Assembly (NCBI GenBank): GCA_943908405.1
Contig: CALTTE010000024.1
Coordinates: 1 to 22,325 of the forward strand
Length of the DNA: 22,325 nucleotides
Reading direction: 5' to 3'
Origin: an uncultured Moraxella sp.
Lineage (GTDB): Bacteria; Pseudomonadota; Gammaproteobacteria; Pseudomonadales; Moraxellaceae
The stretch's first letter is position 1, and each line of letters begins with the position of its first letter. Below, piece after piece: positions 1-6,322 of the stretch. The notes under the pieces are model-generated. The model was not told the DNA's origin. It made no database searches and saw only the letters and a list, made by a program, of their open reading frames with translations. The translations under genes were made by a program, and so were the position numbers.

Positions 1-81
1 CTTTTGGGACAAAAAAGGTATGATGTAAGCGGTGGATTTGATTGGAGGATAGGATTGTTTGGTGCATGGTATTTATCTTAA
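1..81 (+). CDS. Possible C-terminal end of a gene cut by the window edge
   Basis: Frame 1 is open from the first base to a TAA at 79-81, giving 26 residues ending in GLFGAWYLS. I do not recognise the protein. The stretch uses codons (AGG, ATA, GGA) that are uncommon in the other genes here, so it is either a gene of different codon use or chance. A competing reading is the minus strand, where an ATG at 66 opens 22 codons to the edge. Only flanking sequence can decide. Confidence 0.25.
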   Translation, partial: LLGQKRYDVSGGFDWRIGLFGAWYLS

Positions 82-216
82 AGTTCGTTCAATGCCCTGT
101 TTTATTTTTTGCTCGTCACCAATAGCACAAATTTTAAAAATTTTCATAAATCTACTTTTAGGTTTTGAAGGATGATTAAGTAATTAAACGGTTATTAACA
201 GCTATTATTAGAATAT

Positions 217-1281
217 TTAAAAACACCCTGTCTTTTCGCCACGCTCGGCTTTAGCAAGTTTTTCGTCCGCCAATGCTTTGGCACTACGAATAGCAGGGGG
301 GCAAGGCTCGCCATAATATTGACGGTCAGCAAAATAGCTTGAGCGTACCATTGGATTTGCCCAGATATTAAAAAAGCCTAATCTTTTGCCGTATTCGGTG
401 TAACGAGCAAATTCATCTGGGTGGACATAGCGTTCTACAGGGGCGTGGCTTTTGCTTGGGGCAAGGTATTGCCCAATGGTGATAATATCCACATTGTGGG
501 CTTTTAGGTCATCAAGTAAGGCATAAACTTCTTCTTCGGTTTCGCCAAGCCCTACCATAAAGCCACATTTGGTGGGAATATCAGGACGGCGTGCTTTATA
601 GTCTTTTAATAGATTTAAAGAATGCTGATAATCGGAGCCAGGGCGAAAGGCTTTATAAAGTCGTGGTACGGTTTCAATGTTGTGATTAAAAACGTCAGGG
701 GGTGTTTGGGTCAATAAATCCAAGGCAATTTGCTCTCGTCCACGAAAATCAGGCACAAGTATTTCAATTAGGCAGTTGGGGCTTAAAGCTTTGGACTCGT
801 TAATTACGTCCACAAAATGCGAAGCTCCGCCATCTTTTAAATCGTCTCTATCAACCGAGGTGATGACGGCGTATTTTAGCCCAAGCCCCAAAATGGTCTC
901 GGCGGTATGGCGTGGTTCATCGGTATCCAGTGGATTGGGTCTGCCGTGGGCAACATCGCAAAATGGACAACGGCGAGTACAAATATCGCCCATAATCATA
1001 AAGGTTGCCGTGCCATCACCAAAGCATTGCGGTAGGTTGGGGCAGGCGGCTTCTTCACAGACGGTATAGAGTTTTTGGGTTCGCAAGGTGGATTTGATGC
1101 GTTCAACCTCGCTTGGGCTAGATAATTTGACCCTAATCCAATCGGGCTTTTTTGGGGTGTCAATGGTTGGAATAACTTTGATGGGAATGCGGGCAACTTT
1201 GTCTTGTCCACGCAATTTTTCGCCTTGAATGGCTTTTTTAGGGGCGGGGCGAGCTTGTGGGATATAGGTTTGTACGGTCAT
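217..1281 (-). CDS. lipA: Lipoyl synthase (radical SAM)
   Basis: LipA inserts two sulfur atoms into octanoyl groups on lipoyl carrier domains (pyruvate and 2-oxoglutarate dehydrogenase, glycine cleavage H protein). The 354-residue product has both cluster motifs: the auxiliary [4Fe-4S] cysteines C75, C80 and C86 in CEEAACPNLPQC, and the radical-SAM CxxxCxxC at C101, C105 and C108 in CTRRCPFC. The family-typical RSSY motif, whose serine ligates the auxiliary cluster, lies near residue 315. The N-terminal 45 residues are basic and poorly conserved, as is common. The ATG at 1281 has only a weak GAGA upstream and a CAA-rich leader. No lipB is visible in the window. The family assignment is secure. 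Confidence 0.97.
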   Translation of the reverse strand: MTVQTYIPQARPAPKKAIQGEKLRGQDKVARIPIKVIPTIDTPKKPDWIRVKLSSPSEVERIKSTLRTQKLYTVCEEAACPNLPQCFGDGTATFMIMGDICTRRCPFCDVAHGRPNPLDTDEPRHTAETILGLGLKYAVITSVDRDDLKDGGASHFVDVINESKALSPNCLIEILVPDFRGREQIALDLLTQTPPDVFNHNIETVPRLYKAFRPGSDYQHSLNLLKDYKARRPDIPTKCGFMVGLGETEEEVYALLDDLKAHNVDIITIGQYLAPSKSHAPVERYVHPDEFARYTEYGKRLGFFNIWANPMVRSSYFADRQYYGEPCPPAIRSAKALADEKLAKAERGEKTGCF

Positions 1282-1310
1282 TGTAGTCTCGTTATGGTTG
1301 TTTTTTGGAT

Positions 1311-1316
1311 AATATA
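1311..1316 (-). promoter_or_regulatory. Candidate -10 element for lipA
   Basis: On the minus strand TATATT lies 30 bases upstream of the lipA start codon, with a poor -35 (TTAGCT) 16 bases further upstream. It is the best promoter-like match in the leader, but the region is AT-rich and the match is weak. Confidence 0.25.
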
Positions 1317-1485
1317 GGTTGTTGGTAAAGCAAGCTAATTTTTGCTTATTTTACGCTATTTTTTGTAAAAATACAGTAATTTATAAAAATTGCCGATAAT
1401 TCAAGCAGTGCAGTTATAGTGGTGATGCCAATAAAAAATACCAGAAAAAAGGTTAATATCAATCCAAATACGATTAAAAATAGCC

Positions 1486-1791
1486 TTAAGTGTTTGGCTC
1501 ATAAGTATTATTGGTGTCTTTTAAAGCTTCATCAATCACCGCTTGCGATACGCCTTTGTTTTGTAGTTTTTGCAAAAATAACGTATCTTTGGCAAGGCTG
1601 TAATTGGCATTGTCTTTGTCTAGGCCTTGTCTTATATATAGGCGGATAAGTCCCTGTATGGCTTTAAATCCTTGAGCTTGAGCGGTGGTTTCAAGGTGAG
1701 CAAGTATCTCCTCAGATAGGCGTAAATGTACAGGACGCATTGTTATATGGGGGCGATTGCTAAGGCGGTTTTTTAGTTTTGGAGAAATCAT
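1486..1791 (-). CDS. Small ribbon-helix-helix (CopG/Arc-like) DNA-binding protein
   Basis: A 101-residue basic protein. From about residue 18, RPVHLRLSEEILAHLE reads as the beta strand and first helix of a ribbon-helix-helix fold, followed by a second helix (FKAIQGLIRLYIRQGL). The C-terminal third is polar and could bind a partner, as in antitoxins. The start is well supported: AAGGA (TCCTT at 1798-1802 on the plus strand) sits six bases before the ATG. An extended -10 lies at 1869-1877 and a 9-bp inverted repeat between promoter and start at 1811-1833, the arrangement expected for an autoregulated RHH repressor. No toxin gene is adjacent, so an antitoxin role is unsupported; an orphan regulator is equally possible. 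Confidence 0.7.
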   Translation of the reverse strand: MISPKLKNRLSNRPHITMRPVHLRLSEEILAHLETTAQAQGFKAIQGLIRLYIRQGLDKDNANYSLAKDTLFLQKLQNKGVSQAVIDEALKDTNNTYEPNT

Positions 1792-1810
1792 TGGTTGTCC
1801 TTATAATGGC

Positions 1811-1833
1811 TTAAATAAATTAAGTTTATTTAA
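1811..1833. promoter_or_regulatory. Inverted repeat, possible RHH operator
   Basis: TTAAATAAA (1811-1819) and TTTATTTAA (1825-1833) are perfect 9-bp inverted arms around a 5-bp spacer. The site lies 20 bp upstream of the RHH gene start and downstream of its -10, so a bound dimer or tetramer would block transcription. The role as operator is inference, and AT-rich palindromes do arise by chance. Confidence 0.4.
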
Positions 1834-1868
1834 ATCAAATTTGTTAAATTTATATTTATTGTTGTGTT

Positions 1869-1877
1869 ATTATAACA
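1869..1877 (-). promoter_or_regulatory. Extended -10 promoter for the RHH gene
   Basis: On the minus strand TGTTATAAT is a perfect extended -10 (TGn + TATAAT), about 80 bases upstream of the RHH start codon. No good -35 is present, which an extended -10 can tolerate. Confidence 0.45.
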
Positions 1878-2087
1878 TATTATGCCGTTATAAATAATAG
1901 CACAATACGTTTAGGCTCGTTACCACTGGGTGCGGTTGTTAGCGATTAACTGGCTTGGTGTTTTTTGCGTTTAAGATAGGGTTATAAAAGCGAGCGTTTT
2001 TGGCTGGTTTTGGTGTGAGGTGGTGGCTAATTTTTGCCAAAATTTATGTCTAAAAATTTATGTTCAATTCAATTAATGGTAGCTCCC

Positions 2088-2121
2088 ATTGTAGCTGTGC
2101 TTTAATTGTGGCTGTGTTTTA
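2088..2121. repeat. 17-bp tandem duplication, two copies
   Basis: Units 2088-2104 and 2105-2121 match at 15 of 17 positions (ATTGTAGCTGTGCTTTA for the first). It is one of many such duplications in intergenic DNA of this window. Confidence 0.8.
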
Positions 2122-2127
2122 GTGGTG

Positions 2128-2163
2128 GGTTAATTGCAAAAAGTAGGTTGATTACAAAAATTA
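2128..2163. repeat. 18-bp tandem duplication, two copies
   Basis: Units 2128-2145 and 2146-2163 match at 15 of 18 positions. It lies seven bases after the 2088-2121 duplication. Confidence 0.75.
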
Positions 2164-2326
2164 ATTGCATCATTGAATGTAAAAGCTTAGCATTTTTGGG
2201 TAAATTATGCTAAAGTAGTGTTTTTAAATGTTGATTTTTGGGTTGATTTTTAAATTTTTTTTATTGTAAACTTGTTTGAAACTTGATTGTTGGTCAGTGC
2301 TATTTTAAAAACGTGTTGGGAATATT

Positions 2327-3850
2327 ATGAATTATCGCTATTTGGCAGCAGTTTTAGGGTCTTGTTATAGTGCAATGTTTTTGTCGTCTTGTATGGGTTT
2401 GCCTAATCGGACGGTAACTAATCAAGTTGTTTGGGCTAATGAGATTATGCCAAGAACCCAAGTGTGGGTTACACCGCCCCCGCCTCAAATCAACGCTTAT
2501 CGCAATAGCCAAAACAACCCAATCGGTCAAGCTCACCCAACGCAGACATATGCCAGCCAAGTTCAGGGCTATAGCAACCAAGCTTATATCAACCAACCAA
2601 GGGCGTATACAGGTCAAGTTTATCCCAATCAAACTTACCCCACCCAAGCTTATCCTGTCTCATCTTATCCCAATCAAAGCTATTCCAATCAAAACCGCCC
2701 AATCGCCAACCCAAATCCAATATTGCCAACCTCATCATCACCAAGCCATTATGGTTTTGAGGATTGGAAGGGGCGGTTTTTGGCAAAAATGTCGGCAAGC
2801 TATGGACAGGCATTGACTCATCGGTTGTTGGGCGGAGCCAAATTAAATAATCAAGTGATTCGTCTTGATGGCAATCAAGCAGAATTTGCCAAAATGCCGT
2901 GGGAGTATTTAGATGGGGCGGTATCACCGGCCCGTGTGAGCCAAGGACGACAAAAACGTGAGCAAGCCCGTCATATTCTGTCTCGTGCTGAATCGCTTTA
3001 TGGTGTGCCAGCGTCTATTGTGAGTGCCATTTGGGGGCTTGAGTCTTCCTATGGGGAAGTTATGGGCAAAACCGATTTGGTTGATGCTTTGTCTAGCTTG
3101 GCTTATGATGGGCGACGGCGTGAGTTTGCCGAAAATCAATTAGAGGCATTGATAAAGCTTGTACAACGTGGCGATGTCAATCCAAATGAACTACAAGGCT
3201 CTTGGGCGGGCGGTATGGGGCATACCCAATTTATCCCCAGCACTTGGCTCAATAAAGGCATTGATGGCGATGGCAATGGCAGACGTAGCCCCTTTGTTTT
3301 GGCTGATGCTTTGATATCTACGGCAAATTATTTATCCAGTGCAGGTTGGGTCAGTGGTTTGCCTGTTTATATTGAGGTGCGATTGCCAAGCGGTTTTGAT
3401 TATCGCCATATTGGCACCAAACAAAGCCTTAATGCGTGGCATTCGCTTGGGGTGGTTGGTGTGAATGAATCGGTGTTGGGTCAAGACCTTGCCACGCTGT
3501 GGTTGCCTGCGGGTATCAACGGCCCTAAGCTTTTGATTACCAAAAATTTTGATGTGATTAAGGTTTATAATAACTCGTCCAATTATGCGTTGGCAATTGC
3601 AATGCTTGCCAATCAAATCAATGGCAAAGCTGGGCTTGTGGCAAGTTTTCCTCGCTTGGAACGTCCATTATCACGCCATCAAGTGGTGCAACTTCAACAA
3701 TCATTGACCGCCAAAGGCTATGACACCAAAGGCAGTGATGGGGTGATTGGTACAAATACTCGCAGTGCCTTTGCCCGTTGGCAAGCGGATAATGGCAAAA
3801 TCCCTGATGGGTTTATTAGTCAAAGCAGTGCGATGGGGCTTGTTTATTAA
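2327..3850 (+). CDS. MltB-family lytic murein transglycosylase lipoprotein
   Basis: This enzyme cleaves the MurNAc-GlcNAc bond of peptidoglycan with 1,6-anhydro product formation, probably from the inner face of the outer membrane. The 507-residue product starts with a lipoprotein signal: MNYRY, a hydrophobic run, and lipobox LSSC with the acylated Cys at 22. A Pro/Gln/Asn/Tyr-rich linker (about 50-142) contains the xYxxQ pentapeptide repeats. The transglycosylase domain runs from about 144 to 435; IWGLESSYG places the catalytic Glu at 239, and GGMGHTQFIPSTW is the family's second hallmark. A C-terminal peptidoglycan-binding domain (about 445-507) follows. Start: GGGA about six bases before the ATG. 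Domain order matches the MltB-with-PG_binding_1 group common in Moraxellaceae and pseudomonads. Confidence 0.92.
   Translation: MNYRYLAAVLGSCYSAMFLSSCMGLPNRTVTNQVVWANEIMPRTQVWVTPPPPQINAYRNSQNNPIGQAHPTQTYASQVQGYSNQAYINQPRAYTGQVYPNQTYPTQAYPVSSYPNQSYSNQNRPIANPNPILPTSSSPSHYGFEDWKGRFLAKMSASYGQALTHRLLGGAKLNNQVIRLDGNQAEFAKMPWEYLDGAVSPARVSQGRQKREQARHILSRAESLYGVPASIVSAIWGLESSYGEVMGKTDLVDALSSLAYDGRRREFAENQLEALIKLVQRGDVNPNELQGSWAGGMGHTQFIPSTWLNKGIDGDGNGRRSPFVLADALISTANYLSSAGWVSGLPVYIEVRLPSGFDYRHIGTKQSLNAWHSLGVVGVNESVLGQDLATLWLPAGINGPKLLITKNFDVIKVYNNSSNYALAIAMLANQINGKAGLVASFPRLERPLSRHQVVQLQQSLTAKGYDTKGSDGVIGTNTRSAFARWQADNGKIPDGFISQSSAMGLVY
2567..2692 (+). repeat. 15-bp coding repeat encoding xYxxQ pentapeptides
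   Basis: Residues 81-122 of the lytic transglycosylase read GYSNQ AYINQ (PR) AYTGQ VYPNQ TYPTQ AYPVS SYPNQ SYSNQ, with a 15-bp period at DNA level. The repeats separate the lipid anchor from the catalytic domain. They suggest a flexible tether whose length can change by slippage. Confidence 0.85.
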
Positions 3851-3864
3851 CGCTAAGCCCATCG
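3831..3864 (+). terminator. Stem-loop over the stop codon of the lytic transglycosylase gene
   Basis: CGATGGGGCTT (3831-3841) pairs with AAGCCCATCG (3855-3864) with one bulged G and a 13-base loop holding the TAA stop. There is no U-run after it, so it may be a 3'-end stabiliser rather than an intrinsic terminator. Confidence 0.3.
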
Positions 3865-3979
3865 TGCTAAGCTCAATCTATCGTAAAAAATAAACGGCAT
3901 TGGATATTTAAATTCATTGGTAATTAAAATTGGCGATTAAATTAAAGTTGCAAAAAAAGTACTGATTAAAAAGTGCCGA

Positions 3980-4009
3980 TTGATAACAACTTATTTGATA
4001 ACAACTTAT
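3980..4009. repeat. Perfect 15-bp tandem duplication
   Basis: TTGATAACAACTTAT occurs twice in direct succession (3980-3994, 3995-4009) in the 236-bp gap between the lytic transglycosylase and methyltransferase genes. The identity suggests a recent duplication. Confidence 0.95.
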
Positions 4010-4037
4010 GCTATATTAAAAAATAAACTGTTTTATC

Positions 4038-4087
4038 TTAATGGTACTTAAAATTGATGGTACTTTAAAACTGATGATACATTAAAA
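4038..4087. repeat. 16/17-bp tandem repeat, three copies, ending at a start codon
   Basis: Units 4038-4053, 4054-4070 and 4071-4087 follow the pattern TTGATGGTACTTTAAAA. The last A of the third copy is the first base of the ATG of the TrmB-like gene, so the whole immediate leader of that gene is made of this repeat. Confidence 0.85.
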
Positions 4088-4722
4088 TGCAATCACACCA
4101 ATGGACACGGCGATTTAAGCCCGATAAATTTTTTGCTCCCAAAGGGTTTCGTCCTTTGAGTGATGGCGTTTGGGCTTATAATCAGTTGGTGCTTGAGATT
4201 GGGGCGGGTAATGGTCGCCACGCCCATCATTATGCTAAAACGCACCCCAATCATTATCTTATTGCTATTGAACGCACCAAAACCAAAGCCTATAAGCTAT
4301 TAAACGCCCATTTACCCAATTTGCTTGCCATTCACGCTGACGCTATTTGTTATAGCGTGTTTGCGTTGCCTCCTGCGTGTTTGGATAGGGTGTATATTTT
4401 GTACCCCAATCCTGAACCCAAAAATCGCAATCAGCGTTTTGTTAATATGCCATTTTTTGAGTTTTTATTGTCTCGTATGAAGCCTAATGCCAGCTTGGTT
4501 TTGGCAAGCAATATGGGGGCGTATATTGATGAAGCGTGTCAGGTACTGGATGCTATTTGGTATTTGCCTTACAGTAAAAAAGTTATTGAACCCACTTCAT
4601 CTCGCACCAATTTTGAGATTAAATATCTGGCAAGGGCAGAGCGGTGTCAAGAGTTGCTTATCATAAAGCCTGAGCGTTATAATACGCCATTTGATGATTT
4701 TGACCAGACTAAATCATTTTAA
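4087..4722 (+). CDS. Divergent TrmB-like SAM-dependent methyltransferase
   Basis: A 211-residue class I methyltransferase. LEIGAGNG (near residue 36) is the SAM-binding motif I, HADA matches the adenine-binding acidic position, and YILYPNPEPKNRNQR lies where TrmB has FPDPWxKxRHxKRR. The closing TNFEIKYL retains TrmB's TxFE but the following GHxVWDL is replaced by RCQELLII. The fold is therefore that of tRNA (guanine46-N7)-methyltransferase, yet the substrate-binding motifs differ, so it may be a paralogue acting on another position or substrate. No Shine-Dalgarno is visible; the leader is the three-copy repeat. It converges with the ABC1 kinase gene. Confidence 0.75.
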   Translation: MQSHQWTRRFKPDKFFAPKGFRPLSDGVWAYNQLVLEIGAGNGRHAHHYAKTHPNHYLIAIERTKTKAYKLLNAHLPNLLAIHADAICYSVFALPPACLDRVYILYPNPEPKNRNQRFVNMPFFEFLLSRMKPNASLVLASNMGAYIDEACQVLDAIWYLPYSKKVIEPTSSRTNFEIKYLARAERCQELLIIKPERYNTPFDDFDQTKSF

Positions 4723-4748
4723 ATGGTTGGGTGATTTGGTGGGGTAGT

Positions 4749-4767
4749 TCACTAAATGTCATAGTGA
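4749..4767. terminator. Weak hairpin between convergent genes
   Basis: TCACTA (4749-4754) and TAGTGA (4762-4767) form a 6-bp stem with a 7-base loop in the 76-bp gap between the convergent TrmB-like and ABC1 kinase genes. There is no T-run on either side, so a terminator role is only suggested by position. Confidence 0.2.
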
Positions 4768-4798
4768 TATTTGGCATACCCAAGCTCCAACCCCGCTA

Positions 4799-6256
4799 TT
4801 ACAGATACGCCCCAATCAAGGCTTGGCTGTCGGTTCTGGCATCAAGCATAGACAGCAAGGCATACGCCCCAATAAATTTACGGCTAATAAACATCATCTC
4901 TTTGGGTGGTAAGCTAAATTCTATGGATTTCATACTGTTGCCGGCTTTGGCGGTAACCCGATTGTACAAATCAGAGCTTGCCCACAGATAATGTCCATTA
5001 TCATCAAGATAAGGGCTGTTGCCTAGCTTTTTGGGGTCGGCAAAAGGCTCGGTGGCAAGCAAAAACACCTCTGCCATATCGGATTTAACGGTATCATTCA
5101 TTGTATCAAAAAAAGCATAACCTGACATTGCTTGTAGCATTGCTTGTTTGTCCTGATGATAGCCTGCTTTTAACAGGTTTTGGGCAATGGTGATAAGCTT
5201 TGGTTCAAATGTTTTGACTGCCCCAAAATCCAATAAAACAAGTTGGTCGTTAGTATGATTGTCGTCTAATCGCACCAAATAATTACCAAAATTGGGGTCG
5301 GTTTGCATCTCGCCCCAAACAAAAATCTCTTTAATGATAATCTCAAGAGCGGCTTGTCCAAGCCTGTTTCGCCGTGCTTGCGATAATGTTGTTAATATCG
5401 GGTCGTTGAGTGAAACGCCCGATTCATAGCTCATTGCCAACAATCGTTTGGTGCAATACTGGCGATAAATTTTGGGGACAATATAGCGATTATCATTGGC
5501 AAGGTGTGCAAAAAATCGCTCGGTGGTGTCGGCTTCTTTGGCATAATCCACCTCATTATATAGCAGGGTTTGAATCTCGCCAAACCAATCGTCCAATGAG
5601 CGGGTTTGTGGCACAATATTGGTGAGTTTGAGTAATTGCTTGAATAATGCCAAATCCGAATCAATCGCCCCTGCGATATTGGGGTATTGTATTTTTAGTA
5701 CAATGTCATTGCCCAAGTGGTTATTGCTTAAAGTCTCATTGTTTGAGGTGGTGTTATTTGATAGATGGGTTGATATAGCGTTGTTTGGTGTTGTGCTGTC
5801 CTTTGTGTGGGCGGTTGATGAAATACTGGCTTTATGTACTTGAGCGAGGCTTGCTGTGCCAATGGGTGTGGGGTCAATGGTCAGCGTGTTTACGGTATCG
5901 CCAAGCTCATTATACAGTGTGCGATAAATGGTCTGCCAAGACAGTGGGGCGGTTTTATCGTCTAGGGTATGCAAGGCATCAACAATCTCTTTGGGCAAAA
6001 AAGAGTCACCATACAAGGCAAGCATTTGCCCAATTTTAACCACTGAGCCTTTGAGCTTGCCCAATTCATCAACCAAATATTGGGCTTGTTCTCTGGCAAA
6101 GGCTTTGTTGTTGTGTTGTTTTTGGGTTTTTGATTGAAACAAGCCACGAGCGGTATTGGCAGCCCATCGTCCACCAATATTTAAAGACGCTTTGGCGATG
6201 CTAAGCCGTCTGTCTAGTGGTGAGGTTTTAAGCTCGTCTAGGGGGTCTTTTTTCAT
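4799..6256 (-). CDS. ABC1/AarF (UbiB-like) atypical kinase family protein
   Basis: ABC1-family proteins are atypical kinases/ATPases linked to quinone and lipid metabolism; UbiB is one member. Numbered from the ATG at 6256 (485 residues), the KxGQ motif is KIGQ at 74-77, GTASLAQVH (133-141) is the Ala-rich nucleotide loop, Lys188 in LKIQYP is the ATP-binding lysine, NEVDY with a following KEA carries the ExD motif, QTDPNFGNYL holds the catalytic Asp320, and DFG is at 343-345. There are no C-terminal membrane helices, so it is not canonical UbiB and resembles the shorter soluble group. An Asn/Ser/Thr-rich insert (144-181) sits between the Ala-rich loop and the ATP lysine, where relatives have only a few residues. 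A GTG one codon upstream (6259) is an alternative start. No Shine-Dalgarno is seen; the leader is CAA-rich. Confidence 0.88.
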   Translation of the reverse strand: MKKDPLDELKTSPLDRRLSIAKASLNIGGRWAANTARGLFQSKTQKQHNNKAFAREQAQYLVDELGKLKGSVVKIGQMLALYGDSFLPKEIVDALHTLDDKTAPLSWQTIYRTLYNELGDTVNTLTIDPTPIGTASLAQVHKASISSTAHTKDSTTPNNAISTHLSNNTTSNNETLSNNHLGNDIVLKIQYPNIAGAIDSDLALFKQLLKLTNIVPQTRSLDDWFGEIQTLLYNEVDYAKEADTTERFFAHLANDNRYIVPKIYRQYCTKRLLAMSYESGVSLNDPILTTLSQARRNRLGQAALEIIIKEIFVWGEMQTDPNFGNYLVRLDDNHTNDQLVLLDFGAVKTFEPKLITIAQNLLKAGYHQDKQAMLQAMSGYAFFDTMNDTVKSDMAEVFLLATEPFADPKKLGNSPYLDDNGHYLWASSDLYNRVTAKAGNSMKSIEFSLPPKEMMFISRKFIGAYALLSMLDARTDSQALIGAYL

Positions 6257-6267
6257 CACGATACCAA

Positions 6268-6297
6268 TTGTTGTTTTAGTTTTTGTTGTTTTAGTTG
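6268..6297. repeat. 15-bp tandem duplication in the ABC1 kinase leader
   Basis: TTGTTGTTTTAGTTT (6268-6282) is followed by a copy differing only in its last base (6283-6297). On the sense strand this makes the leader of the kinase gene a run of ACTAAAACAACAA units. Confidence 0.85.
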
Positions 6298-6322
6298 CTT
6301 GTGTTGGTGGGGTTATTGAATG

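Larger units (their letters stand above)
1792..2326. other. Divergent intergenic region, 535 bp
   Basis: This separates the minus-strand RHH gene from the plus-strand lytic transglycosylase gene. It holds the RHH promoter and inverted repeat (1811-1877), two tandem duplications (2088-2121 and 2128-2163), a 7-bp inverted repeat with a 13-base loop (TTAGCAT 2187-2193, ATGCTAA 2207-2213) and, before 2327, a GGGA ribosome-binding site about six bases from the ATG. Bases 1910-2040 are T/G-rich. I see no convincing ORF or RNA gene in it. Confidence 0.5.

Noticed and set aside
1..66. Minus-strand ATG at 66 opening 22 codons to the window edge
   Set aside because: No recognisable motif and no clear Shine-Dalgarno; the sequence is too short to judge.
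1419..1649. Plus-strand frame antisense to the RHH gene
   Set aside because: It has no motif and no Shine-Dalgarno, and the minus-strand gene has a recognisable fold and good signals.
2187..2213. Terminator or small RNA at the TTAGCAT/ATGCTAA inverted repeat
   Set aside because: The stem is only 7 bp and AT-rich, with a large loop and no adjacent U-run directly after the stem.
2427..2816. Plus-strand frame of 129 codons inside the lytic transglycosylase gene
   Set aside because: It is an out-of-frame reading of the pentapeptide repeat region and shows no domain.
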